From the NCBI GenBank assembly GCA_022496805.1, contig CM040085.1, forward strand, positions 47,645,811 to 47,709,810: 64,000 bases of DNA. Reading direction: 5' to 3'. Positions within the stretch are counted from its first letter, which is position 1; the number at the start of each line of letters is the position of its first letter. Of this stretch, positions 34,255-45,384 are shown in pieces. The notes under the pieces are model-generated. The model made no database searches, was not told the DNA's origin, and saw only the letters and a list, made by a program, of their open reading frames with translations. Both the position numbers and the translations under genes were made by a program. The stretch comes from Pohlia nutans. Lineage: Eukaryota > Streptophyta > Bryopsida > Bryales > Mniaceae.

Positions 34255-34989
34255 GAGCATCTCCACCGGCACTCTGGATACCACTCTGGATACCGCTCTG
34301 GCTATGGAAAAAAGAGTGAGACTGGGTTGGTGAACAATTTATTTGGCTCGTGACACAAGATAATCCACTAAAAATCAGGGCCTTCAAAATCACTCTTGCT
34401 AGTGTATCTCTTCGTCTTAATTGCACATTAAGGTAGTGGTGCATATTTCCGTCTAAATTTCAGGTTTGCATATTTAGGCCTGTGAAAGAAGAAGTTTATA
34501 ATTTTTGGATGCTCCGCAAAGCTAGTGCAAAGGCATCCAAAAAAAAAAACACATTTTTTGAGCATTTCTACAAATTTCTATGAATTTTTAAGCCTGAAAG
34601 CATAGAGTGGCCATTAACTGCCTGTAGGGTCCTGGCTTTCATGAGAGGTTGGATTTTGAAAATAGTGCACTTACTGCACCAATCAGAAGCACTCAACTTT
34701 CCAAGGCATAGACGTAATTAGAACGTTCCTAGGAAATTTTTAGGTACAGGCTAGGTGGTTTTTGGGACCCAGCCCACCAATCCTAGAGGTCGGAAATTGG
34801 GACTGGTCAGAAATATACACAGCTACGTTATAATTGTACAATTCATGCGTGGTGACTTGTGAATGGCTCACTCAACATCACTCAATTAGACTCTTCTAAT
34901 TGAGTGATGTTGATGGGGGAACTTCATGGTCAAGTCTAACTTTTTGAATGACCTTCATAGTGCAATCCAAAGTGCTAGTGGAGATGCTT
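34255..34989. mobile_element. PIF/Harbinger-type element P4
   Basis: Starts GAGCATCTCCACCGGCACT and ends AGTGCTAGTGGAGATGCTT, flanked by TAA (34252-34254, 34990-34992). 735 bp without transposase. It interrupts R3 copy A. A perfect inverted pair CACTCAATTAGA/TCTAATTGAGTG lies at 34872-34908. Confidence 0.8.
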
Positions 34990-34990
34990 T

Positions 34991-35212
34991 AAGGTAGGAG
35001 CACCCGATTTTTACAGTGTACCCAATGCCGATAATTTCTAGAAAGGTCATTCATTTTAGAACGCAAACCTAAGTGCATCATAAAGCCTTTATTGTTTGTT
35101 GACCAAAATGATAAGATATCTATGGTCTACCTAGATTTACGCTCTAAAATGACTACCGTGTTTAGAAATTATCGACATCGGATACACTGTCGGAATTGGG
35201 TGCTCCTACCTT
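34991..35212. mobile_element. 222-bp TIR element directly beside P4
   Basis: Starts AAGGTAGGAGCACCCGATTT and ends GGGTGCTCCTACCTT, with arms of about 50 bp that continue through ACAGTGTA and GATAATTTCTA. Together with P4 it separates the halves of R3 copy A. Confidence 0.75.
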
Positions 35213-35846
35213 CTCAGGATGACTAATTCATCCATTGCACCGAGAACCACTCAAATCAAGGAAAATGTACATGATCAAAATTTCAATAGCATGAATCCAG
35301 CCAACATGGGGACACCAGCCTAAAGACCATCATGAATAAAGAGTTCATTGGGATAGTTTGTCTGTCCATGCCTCAAGGAGATTGGTTCATGCACAAAAAT
35401 CGCCTTCCACTCACTCAAAAACTGTGAGTGTTGAACTGATATGACACCTTTCTGCAGTGAAACCATGGACAATGGTACATTCTAAATACCCATTTGAGGT
35501 ACACTACTTCTCATAATGACTCTAATTCATTTGTTTCACTGAGAAACAGGACAACCACTGTCACTCAAAAACCAACATGATCAAAAATTTCAATAGCAAA
35601 TCCAGCCAATGGGAGCAACAACGGTCTAGCTTTTTACTGATATAGCGGCTTGTTGTTTTTTTTTTTTTTTATCAAAACTGTGGTTCATGTTGGATTCATC
35701 TTCCCAGTTTACACTATTGATCAAGCTGATCAGCCTCCTGTTGATTGATCACTATATTTACACGCATGAAATGAAACCCTGAACCGGAATTAATTAAAAT
35801 GATCCTATTCTCTCACTTTTTTTTATTTCACTCCTCTGCTCATTCC

Positions 35847-37525
35847 TCAGCCTTGCACAAGCCCATACTGCGCAGCTACACTGAATATCGTTCTCCTTAC
35901 ATCCTCGGTTTCCATTTCCGGATCCTTCATCTGCACAAAATTGCAATGTGGTCAGCTCTCCTTTCCCATTTAGGGTTTAGCCAAAACCATCATTCACCTC
36001 TAAACCCTCTGCCAATGGCAATGCCTGCAAACCCTAGTTCTCGAGCCTGTGAAAATGAAGAAGACGAAGCACTATGAAGAAGATGAAAGAACTGTAAAGA
36101 AGATGGATGTTGGACTAGTATGGCACATTTCTGCAGTGAAACAATGGACAGTGGTTCATTCTAAATACACTACTTCTCATAATGACACTAATTCTTTCAT
36201 TTCACTGAGAGCCGTGTCCTAATACCAGGACTACCCCTGTCACTCAAAAACCAAGAAAATGTATATGATCAAAATTTCAATTGCACTATGAAGAAGATGG
36301 AAGAGCTTTGAAGAAGATGGAAGAAGTGTGAAGAAGACGAAGAAGATGAAGAATCGTGAAACTTTGAAGAAGATGTTGTACCTCGGCGATGAAACTATTG
36401 AGGATGTTTTCCTGGAAGGCGGTGTGGTGAGCATTGAGGACTTGAACACCAAGTGATTCCACGGCTTGCACAAGCTGCACGAGCACACCAGGGCCTCTCT
36501 GGCAGAAGATGCGGAGATGGTAAGTCTGTTCTTCCAATCTGACTACATCCACCTGCTCAATGAAGCGCAACAAACAATATCAGTAATGATCAGAATAATT
36601 CAATGGAAAACAAAATTACAAGAGAAGAAGAATCGATCGGCGGAGACGTACTTCCAAGATCTTTTGAGGCATTTGAACAACGTGCGCGGAATCGGCGGGG
36701 GAGACTTTCTCAGCAGCAGCAGCCACGCTGCTCTCAATTGTAGTCACAGTGGTACCGCCTTGGTCTCCAACTAACTCCACCGCTGAGAAATTCTCCCCGG
36801 TCGCCGCTTCCACGGACATACCCGCCTCAATGTCAGGGCCAATTGAGCCCCTGCACTTCTGCTCCAACTCGTCAATCTCCGACTCGATCTCCTCCAACTC
36901 CTTTTGAAGCTCCCGCACGTAATCAATCGCATCCCCAATGATGGAGGCTTTGTCCATCTGCACATCAGCAAAAACTCCACACTCACTACGACGAACCCCG
37001 GCATTGGCAATTAGCTATTTCCTTCAGACAGTTTCTGAAACATCTTTCTCTTGGTCTCTTTGGTATTCTGACCAATTGTGTCCCTCTTACCTTGCTAATC
37101 TTCGGGACCTGCGAGCGCAACTGGAACAAGCCCTCGTTGAGTTTCTTGCGGCGTTTTCGCTCCGAGACGAGGTTCTTGGACGCGACGCAGGGGCTGTGCG
37201 AGCGCTTATTGTTGTTGTTGTTAATCTTGTCCTTGTTGCCTTCCACGGTGTCCGAGGACAGATTCTCTTCGTTGTTATTGCTCGTATTCCCCAAGGCGAC
37301 TGCGACGGGTACTTTGGAATCCACTACACTGGGTTGATCCACCTCATTCCACAGCCCCCCGTGATGATTCTGATTCGAAACCCCCGCGGAAGGCATGAAG
37401 TCGCCCGCCAGCCAGTAGCCGGGGTCGCTGATGCCCGATACTTGTGGTTTCATGGCTGGCGATAGTGTCTGATGCAGATTCTTCAAAGAAGCGTACGAAA
37501 GTACTGGTGGAATACTATCACGCAT
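35847..37525 (-). CDS. bHLH transcription factor with C-terminal ACT-like domain, four exons
   Basis: Probable nuclear DNA-binding regulator. Exons in coding order: 37091-37525, 36652-36957, 36382-36552 and 35847-35930; all junctions are GT-AG and in phase, giving 331 residues. The bHLH spans about 117-165: SERKRRKKLN is the basic part with E122 and R126 for E-box contact, RSQVPKIS closes helix 1, and MDKASIIGDAIDYVRELQ is helix 2, running into a leucine/glutamate coiled coil (ELEEIESEIDELE). The ACT-like dimerisation domain is about 248-331 (VVRLEEQTYHLRIFCQRGP, then IFSVAAQYGLVQG at the end). This layout resembles the AMS/TDR/EAT1 (tapetum) and ICE/FIT-type plant bHLHs; which clade cannot be settled here. 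The protein is shorter than AMS and lacks its long N-terminal domain. An asparagine-rich run (81-106) precedes the bHLH. Confidence 0.9.
36050..36375. repeat. GAAGAAGATG repeats in the last bHLH intron
   Basis: Two patches, 36052-36108 and 36285-36375, consist of GAAGAAGATGGAAGA-type units and flank R3 copy C. On the transcribed strand they are long pyrimidine tracts. Confidence 0.7.
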
Positions 37526-38000
37526 AATACTAATAATTCTATCCTCCTGTCAACACATTCCCTGTCAAGTAACACACAAGCAAAAAACTTTCAGCCATAG
37601 CTACCCTCACCATACAGTGTTCCCCTCGAATTAAAGTCCTCTCTTCACAAACAAGAAGATCAAAGCAGGATGATCAATACTACTCTAAGAATCTAAACCT
37701 TGGAGTGAGTTACTGCACCAGACTAAACACTGTCGATGTTTGAGCTGGCGCATGAGCATCAGGACTAGTCGTTCTACTGCAACAATGAGAAGGTTAGAAA
37801 CTAAAGCGCACCTTGTAAGTGAGTGAGAAACTGCGAAAGTAAGGGAGAAAACAATACAGAGAGAGACTACTGAGATGGAGAACGATTCTTGCAAAGCTCG
37901 AGAGGGAGGAAGAAAGGCAAGCAAGCAGAACGGAGAGAGATGATGGCAGTGTGGCTTTATATTCTCTTTCCGGCGGTCAGGGCGGACCGTTCAACGGACG
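37526..38000 (-). promoter_or_regulatory. bHLH 5' UTR and promoter
   Basis: Read on the minus strand, GAATATAAAGCC near 37952-37963 is a plausible TATA box about 430 bp before the start codon. A CT-rich leader (TCTCTCTCC, TCTCTCTGTATTG) follows. The start site would lie near 37930; this is inferred from spacing only. DNA from 38000 to 38325 has no recognised feature. Confidence 0.45.
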
Positions 38001-38325
38001 GCGACCCCTGTGCTACTGTAGCCTTTCAGGCCTCACTTTGTCTGAACCACCAGTAGGTCCAGTTCGTAGCCTCACCCCCCTCTCTCCACATTTTCTAAGA
38101 TATTTTCATTCGCCGGTCAATCAGCTCCAGCCAAATTTTTTTTTTGACTTACTTCACTAATTATCCCATTTAGTGAAGGGGGGTTTTATAGTGCGTGTGG
38201 GTCTGTGGGAAATTAGTGAAGGTGATACCAAATAAAATTAGCGTGATATGAAGATTTCAGCCACATATATTTCAGTCTTCAGTAATTTTGAGATTTGGCA
38301 AAATAGTGCGTGCTTCAGAAATTAG

Positions 38326-38855
38326 CCCTTTAACGTCCCGATTCAACACTGTTTTCAAAGATTCGTTATAAAATGTATGATGAAAAATAAAAATGGAGTT
38401 GATGTACAAAGCAAAGTTGTAAATGTCAATGTGAAGATAACATCTGTATGGTTGGATTCATCATATTTATTATAAATATTTTTTAATTAATTTTGCAAGG
38501 TTTTCTCTTGAAATTCAATTTAAAATCCAAAATTAACACAAAAAAATCAAAAAATATTTTAATGAAATTGGAATAACATGCACTACAAGATGGTATGGTT
38601 TCCATTATTTGATTCTACTTATTATGGAAAATCATGTTTAAGGTCTCACTTTTTGAACTAAGAATGAAACTTGACATAAACCACTTTTGTTATTTTTCAA
38701 AAATTCACATTATCTTATCTTGAAGATCCATACTGTACGAATGGTAGTCAACTAGCACAAGAATCAAGAGAATTTTGGATGGATGAAAAACATCACGAAG
38801 GGACGCGTCAGAAATCATCTAGCGTCCAGAATATGAACGCTAGCGCGTCAAAGGG
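38326..38855 (+). mobile_element. TTAA-type element T2, copy b, in a TTAG target
   Basis: Starts CCCTTTAACGTCCCG and ends GCGCGTCAAAGGG. Both flanks read TTAG (38322-38325, 38856-38859), so this copy shows a non-palindromic 4-bp direct duplication. That helps show the duplication is four bases. 530 bp, non-coding. Confidence 0.82.
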
Positions 38856-38859
38856 TTAG

Positions 38860-39575
38860 TACCCGCACACTAAATGGGATAATCAGTGTTGATTTTGAGA
38901 GTTGATTACAAGATGGGCAAAAAAGTTGTACACTGAAATCACCATATACTGTGGGTGAATGAATGGCATGGACACATTCATCCAATTAAACATAATCTCA
39001 TCCCGTTTGAACAAATTTTCATCCAATTTGGATGAATTTTACCACAATAAAATAATCATGGTGTTATGGTGTTATAAAATAATATTGGTGTATGAAAATC
39101 GTCACTATTTGGATGAAAGTGAGTTATTTTCTGGATGAGTATGCGATTCTATCCATTTTTTACGAGGAGGGTACGTATGTAGCTCCAGTCTAGCTTAAAT
39201 TAGTGTGGGTTAAATATTAGGATGGCCCACAACAATTATGTCCAAAAGGCGGGGTTGCAGCTTCCAAGGTCATCAAAAGTGCCACACTAAATTTGGAACA
39301 TTGAGTGATGACTGTAGCTTCATGGAATTGCTCCGGTGCAACTCGGGTTTTGGGTTTCAATTTTACTAAAGTTTACAGGAAAAACTCAACGGTTGCAAAG
39401 AATAAAAGATTCTGTGATGAGACGTCTGCATGAATGTTTTTTTTTTGGAACTTTTTTTGAAACTTTTTTTTAAAACTTGAAAAAAACAAAAAATAATTTG
39501 GATATCCTAGTCGGTTGGTTGGTTTGACAAAATCTTCAACTGCTTCGAATTTGATAGTCCCCATGACAAAGGCTT
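38860..39575. other. Intergenic DNA with repeat shared with 14395-14515
   Basis: The segment at about 38935-39060 matches 14395-14515. The rest is AT-rich with no gene. Confidence 0.45.
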
Positions 39576-39579
39576 TTAA

Positions 39580-40146
39580 CCCCTAACTGCTCAAGCAGGC
39601 CGTTTTGGCCTGATGTACAGATTTCATCCGCAGTTTCTCATCCGTCATGCATTTTTTGTGGTGTGATTTTTTTACTAATTTTTTTATGGGAAGTTAGCTT
39701 CATGTATGTGTGATTCGATCGAAAAGGAAATAATTTTTGAAAAATTATGCCTCATTTTGTGTTGTAGTGTTTCACCAAAAATCTTGAAGATTTTGGTCTA
39801 AAAGTGTTCTTGAAAAAAAAACTATTAAAATCAAGCATCCAAAAAATCTCCAAAAATCACTACACCTAAAGTACTACATTATAACCCATCACAACAAATT
39901 TCATCCACATGTTGTCAATATCTTATTCGTAATTGAATTACAAAATAATTTTTTATTTTATGTTTCAAAATTTATAAAAAAAGATTAGTGATAGCAGTCA
40001 TAGATCTAACCGTATAGATAGAATCTAAAATTAAAAATGTATAACTTTTATTCATACATCAAGTTCTAAATATTCATATTAATTGCATTTTATAATGCAT
40101 CTTTGCAAAACTGCCTAAACTGGACAGAGGTGAGGACGTTTAGGGG
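39580..40146 (-). mobile_element. TTAA element T1, copy d
   Basis: Starts CCCCTAACTGCTCAAGC and ends GAGGACGTTTAGGGG, with TTAA on both sides (39576-39579, 40147-40150). 567 bp. Confidence 0.85.
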
Positions 40147-40273
40147 TTAAGGAAATAACAAATAAAAAATAAACTTATTACAATGGATTCAGAAACTATA
40201 TTGATAATTCTGTCAAGTAACTTATGGGTTCAAAATAAGGTGATTGAAATATTACATTGATTTGGGTATTTGA

Positions 40274-40494
40274 CCCCTAGAGGACAAAGAAACCCAAATT
40301 GGGCTTCATGTCTTTTCTATCTTGAGCACTTCCTATGTGGACATTTTATTTATTTTTATTTTTATTTTTATTTTTTATCAACTCATGCAATGTTTTTCAT
40401 TGATTCCATATAAAACTTGGTCCCATTCAATGGAAATATATTTTCATTAATTGAATTTGTCACTTTAAAATCATGAATCCTTGGTCTTTCAGGC
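40274..40494. mobile_element. TTAA-type element T4, copy c, decayed
   Basis: Starts CCCCTAGAGGACAAAG after TTGA and ends near GGTCTTTCAGGC before ATTAG. Shares CAAATTGGGCTTCATG with T4 copies a and b. Confidence 0.55.
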
Positions 40495-41190
40495 ATTAGC
40501 CCCTAACGATCATTGAATGCACATTGTTCAATTTCTATTGTGATTTTCAAAATATTTATTCTTGCAAGTACAAGCTCTATATGTCAAAAGCAAAACTACA
40601 AAACACGTGGATTTTTTTTTAATAAAATCCTAATCATAGATGTGCATGACAACTTTAGACCGATAAATTTTGCGAGAAGAGAGGAACTCCATCTCTATGA
40701 TTGCTCAAGCGACAAATTTGTTTTTATGAGATGGTGGTTGTTGTTGGATGTGTAGACTTGATATTAGTGGTTTTGTGCCTTATGGGGAACCATGTAGTAT
40801 TCGACTTGCCAAACAATGAGCTTCGACTCCGAGTCTCAATATCTTACTAGAGGCATTTGTGACGGCCTTGTTGATTTTTGAAAGGAAGACGAAAGAGAGT
40901 GAGCCTTGTGTCAGATACGCACTATGTTTATGGCTTAGCCTTAAAAGCCTAAACTAGTAGTCTACATGTGGAATGTCATATCCATATAAGCGTGTGTAAA
41001 CTTATGACAATATGTGTTTCAGTAATGAAGTGCTTTGCATATCCTTATGTGTATGTAAATGTGAATGGTTGATTGAAAGGATTTGGTTTAACCTTTATCA
41101 TGCTATGTCTACAATAGGTTATGTCTACAATACTTTTGTTGTACAATTGGTAGATTCATACTATGTCGGATAAGTTGCACGCACCATATA
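40495..41190. other. Intergenic DNA
   Basis: An 80-codon frame at 40513-40755 has no recognisable content. Nothing else found. Confidence 0.45.
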
Positions 41191-41349
41191 TCTCACCCTC
41201 CGTGGAAAAACTAAACTGGCTAAAAATAGAATTTGGGGTGGTTTTCCTAAATCGCTTAGAAATTGAGTTTTATTGTTTTACTGCATTCGATAATATAGGT
41301 TTCAAAATGACTATTTTTAGCCAGTTTACTTTTTCTACGGAGGGTGAGA
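41191..41349. mobile_element. Stowaway-like MITE (159 bp)
   Basis: Starts TCTCACCCTCCGTGGAAAAA and ends TTTTTCTACGGAGGGTGAGA, with TA on both sides (41189-41190, 41350-41351). CACCCTCCGT is close to the Stowaway consensus CTCCCTCCGT. The arms continue through AACTGGCTAAAAATAG. Confidence 0.9.
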
Positions 41350-41351
41350 TA

Positions 41352-42283
41352 TGCTTTCTATCCATGCATAGAAAGATTACCAATGGATAGATGAACTATA
41401 TATGAAAGGTAGTCCTAAACAAACTAGATTCTTTGTTTGCTCATTTGTTTTGCAAATGAAAACTAAAATCTCAGTAATAATGTTGTATCGAGGCCTTCCC
41501 TTTTGAGTACATAGGCATCCCATGGACAATGCCTCTCAAAAGCTCAATATTTTATCCTTTAGGTGATTTTTGTGAAATCCCCATTTTTCAAAAAATATTG
41601 GCCTTTCTCAAAATTAGCTAGAATCAAAAAATGATTGATAGACAATTTTCCCTTGGTTTTGAATGACTTCAATGCACTATTTTGAATGGTGATAGATATT
41701 TAATGAGTATGGTGATAGGTCTACCCTTTTTGGGTTAAAATCAACACACTTCTCTATGCCAATCCTTAGGTTCCAATGTGTAGCTCATATTGTAGGCTAA
41801 TAGCAATTTTGGCAAAAATTAATTCTTGAAAAGTAAAAATAGGTGCCGGAATTTTAGGGATATTATTTTTCAAAAAAAATTGTAAAGGGAAAAAATAGAT
41901 TTCATGAAAAAAAAATTGCCGAATTATTTTTGACAAAATAATAATTAGTTAGCAGAAGGGCGCCGAAACTGCTATCAGCCTATGGTATTTCCAAACTCTT
42001 ACACCCAAATTTCATATTTTATGTAGATCTCTATATAATCTTGTGCAAAATGCAATTGAAGGTAACAAAGACAAGAATTGTTGCATGGTTGTAGAATCCA
42101 CTAAACAAGGATACAAACTTTGTTTTGAAACCATGAAAATGTGCGAAGAGCCCTTTATTGCCATGTGCAATCAAAACACTCTACTTTTCCAATTCGTAGA
42201 GAGTCTTCATAACGTATAGGACTTATGATTTATGTATCAAAAATCTTGCTAGTGTACTTATTGTATTTGGTGTCATCTATGAT
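41352..42283. other. AT-rich intergenic DNA
   Basis: No feature recognised. Confidence 0.5.
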
Positions 42284-42287
42284 TTGA

Positions 42288-42830
42288 CCCCTAAAAGCCT
42301 GAGGGGTATTAGACAAAATATAAATGTGTCATAATACATGCCTTCCATATATTCAATGAAGTTTGGTTCAATCAGAAAAATGTAGGGCATCATCTCTACA
42401 AATTTTCCGTACGATAAAACTTCCAAAAAAGGTTTTGATATTTTTTTAATGAATTTATAAGCATCAGCCTTTGAAAAATTGTATAAATTGTAATTTTACT
42501 TTTAGAGTTTAAAATTTAGCATGATTAGTTAAAATTTGGTTTATTTATTGTAAACTTCCAAAAAGCAAAAGAAATGATGGAGAGAACATTATTACTTTCT
42601 CCAAATAGCAAATTTTATAACACTAAGACAATGAAGAGGTGATCCACTTTGAAAAATTCTCCATGGTGGAGTTTAACTCGGATTGACACAATTCAAATTG
42701 CATTGGCAAGTAGACTTGATGTAGTATTTTAAGTATTTTTAAATTTTTCAAAAACTTATTTTTGGTCCAGACAGCCTATTAAAAATGGGCATCAACCAAA
42801 AAAAATGGTTTCTTGGGAGTGTAACACAAA
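42288..42830 (+). mobile_element. TTAA-type element T3, copy a
   Basis: Starts CCCCTAAAAGCCTGAGGGG after TTGA and is collinear with copy b at 62496-63035 (GTTTGGTTCAATCAGAAAAA, TGATGGAGAGA, AACTCGGATT) up to about 42780. The right end has decayed and the boundary is approximate. Confidence 0.7.
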
Positions 42831-43045
42831 ATAGCTTAATATATAGTAAATGAATTCTTTATGTTTAAATTTTTACCTTGGGGTCATCATCTAGATGCTT
42901 TTCAATGAATTGTCACTAAGCAACAAAGAGCGAGTCAACAAGTGACTAATTGAAAAAATTGCCTATCAAGCGAATTCTACAAGTTCTTTGAATATTTGTT
43001 TTTCCTTAAAAGATAGACGTGTACATTAATGTTTTCAACACAAAG

Positions 43046-43398
43046 TTATCCTAAAACAGACATTGTGTTTGAACAAGATACCATGTGTTTTGCTTTAATA
43101 TACTCTTATTTGTTCACTCTAAATAGTTTAAAGATGTAGAAAAGCTTAGTGGCCTCTCATTATTAAGCGTGTAAGAGCTTGGTGGTCTTCAAACTCATGC
43201 ACAACTAGTTTAGCCGTCAAAAAAGACGGCTAAACTAGTTGTGCATGAGTTTGAAGACCACCAAGCTCTTACACACCTAATAGTGAGAGACCACCAAGCT
43301 CTTTCAAACTTCATAACTATTTAAAGTGAACAAATAAGAGTACATTAAATCAAAACACATGGTATCTTACTCAAACACCACTTGACTTTTAGGATACC
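43046..43398. mobile_element. Near-perfect 350-bp foldback with 6-nt loop
   Basis: Arms of about 170 bp surround the loop AAAAAA near 43227. The inner 50 bp on each side are perfectly complementary, including GTGTAAGAGCTTGGTGGTCT and CATGCACAACTAGTTTAGCC. Ends are TATCCTAAAA and TTTTAGGATA, possibly with TA duplication. If transcribed it would give a long double-stranded RNA hairpin. No ORF. Confidence 0.88.
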
Positions 43399-43679
43399 TC
43401 CATTAGCACAATAAATAAATTGAAAATTTTATCATCAATAAATTTTTATCAATATTTTTGCACAACCATGAAAATTAATTGAATCTTTTTTGCACAAAGG
43501 GAGTTTTAGTTTTGAAAAGTGAACCTGACATAATTGATTGAAGATACTTTGAATTTAATCATTAATTTCTTCCATTGTCAAAAAATTTCCAATTCGTGTG
43601 TTGATGGATTCAACTTGAAAATACAAACTCACAATTTCTTATTCCTAAGAACTGGTTTCGGGTACCTTGATCTGCTTAA

Positions 43680-44249
43680 CCCCTAAATGCCTAAAGCCCT
43701 CTTCAAATTCGGCAGTTTTGCAAAGATGGATTATAAAATGCAACCTAGAGGGATATTTTGAACTTGGTATATGAATAAAAGTTGTACGTTATGAATTTTA
43801 GATTCTATCCATACGGTTAGATCTATGATTGCTATTACCAATAATTTTGTATAAAATTTGAAACGTGAAATTCAAAATTATTTTGTGATTCAATTACGAA
43901 TAAGATATTGACAATCTACAGATGAAATTCTTTGTGATTGGTTGAAATGTAATACTCTAAGTGTAGTGATTTTTGGAGATTTTTTGGTTGCTTAATTTTA
44001 TGAGTTGACTTTTTTTTTTACCACTTTTACACTGAAATCTTCAAAATTTTGGGTGAATCACTACAACATGAAATGAGGCATAAAATTTTCACAAATCATC
44101 TCCTTTCTAATCGGATCACATATGCATGAAGCTAACTTCCCATAGAATCTACAGTAAAAATTCCACACTGCAAAAAATGCATGACGGATGAGAATCTACG
44201 GATGAAATTTGTACATCGTCCAAAAAATGGACGCTTAGGCAGTTAGGGG
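43680..44249 (+). mobile_element. TTAA element T1, copy e
   Basis: Starts CCCCTAAATGCCTAAAGC and ends GGCAGTTAGGGG, with TTAA on both sides (43676-43679, 44250-44253). 570 bp. Confidence 0.87.
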
Positions 44250-44253
44250 TTAA

Positions 44254-44825
44254 CCCCTAGCTGCCCAACCAGACAAAAAAAAAAAACCTAATGTACAAAA
44301 TCACTTCTCGTTTTCTCATCCGTGGTGATTTTTTAGTAGCATGAATTTTTTATAATATATTTTATGGAAAGTTAGCTTCATGTATGTGTGATCCGATTAG
44401 AAAGGGGATGATTTGTGAAATTTGTATGCCTCATTTCATGTTGTAGTGATTCACCAAACATTTCAAAGATTTTATTCTAAAGGCACTCTTGGAAAAATAA
44501 ACTCGTAAAACTTAGTAACCAAAAAATCTCCAAAAATCACTACATTTAGAGTATTACATTTCAACTGATCACAAAAATATTCATCCACAAATGTCAATAT
44601 CTCATTTATAATTGAATCACAAAATAGTTTTGAATTTCATGTTTCAAATTTTATACAAAAATATTGGTGATAATAGTCGTACATCTAACCATATGGATAG
44701 AATCTAAAATTTATAATGTACAACTTTTATTCGTACATCAAGTTCAAAATATCCCTCTTAGTTGCATTTTATAATGCATCTTTGCAAAATTGCAAAATTT
44801 GGAGAGGGGTGAGGACGTTTAGGGG
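44254..44825 (-). mobile_element. TTAA element T1, copy f, sharing a TTAA with copy e
   Basis: Starts CCCCTAGCTGCCCAACC straight after the TTAA that ends copy e, and ends GAGGACGTTTAGGGG before CTAA. The two copies form an inverted pair with one shared target. Confidence 0.85.
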
Positions 44826-44829
44826 CTAA

Positions 44830-45384
44830 GTGGTTGCAAATAGGTGTTGCTACCGTTTACACACTTTACAAAGAAATTCTTCATCTCTTAATAAAATTAA
44901 TTAATTCAATATTTAGCTTAGCATACAACGAAATCAATCTACATGTAGAAGTACTTGAGGAAACTAGAGTGTCTATTCTCGAAAGGAGAGAGTAGTCTTG
45001 CACTAATGGCTCTTTGTCTAGTGGGCACTTACTCATTGTCAAGACGAACAAACACTTTATTCATGTCGGCCTCAAAAGAGGACCATAGTTCTTATTTATT
45101 TGTTTATTTGTGGAAATTATGGAGTGGATTGACCCAGTTGACCACACCGAATAATCAAATCCACCATAATCATCAGATAACAAACATATCTTAAATTCAA
45201 CAATGAAAGCGTTTATACTTGGTCAATTAATCTAGGCAAGTATAGAACTTAGTGTAGTACGGAAAAGTTCAAAGAGGTATTCTCTCCTTTATAAGCTTTT
45301 CTGGTAAGGTTCTTTGGTAGGAAAGATTTAAGCGTTTAACATTTAGCAGCTAAAGTCACTTACGAGTCCAAATCCCATGAATGC
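44830..45384. other. Intergenic DNA
   Basis: A 79-codon frame at 44955-45194 is not recognisable. Nothing else found. Confidence 0.45.

Larger units (their letters stand above)
34120..36290. repeat. Segment repeated three times (R3), 3' of and within the bHLH gene
   Basis: Copy A is 34120-34251 and continues at 35213-35300 after two inserted elements. Copy B is about 35317-35610 and copy C about 36109-36285. Shared blocks include GAATAAAGAGTTCATTGGG, GACAATGATTCATTCTAAAT, CACTACTTCTCATAATGAC and TCAAAATTTCAAT. Copy C lies inside the last intron of the bHLH gene. Confidence 0.75.

Noticed and set aside
36286..36381. ORF continuing from ACT-like exon to 36286 as the bHLH C-terminus
   Set aside because: GAG-GTACAA is a donor, and the exon at 35847-35930 gives a family-like end in phase, whereas the read-through is simple-repeat sequence.
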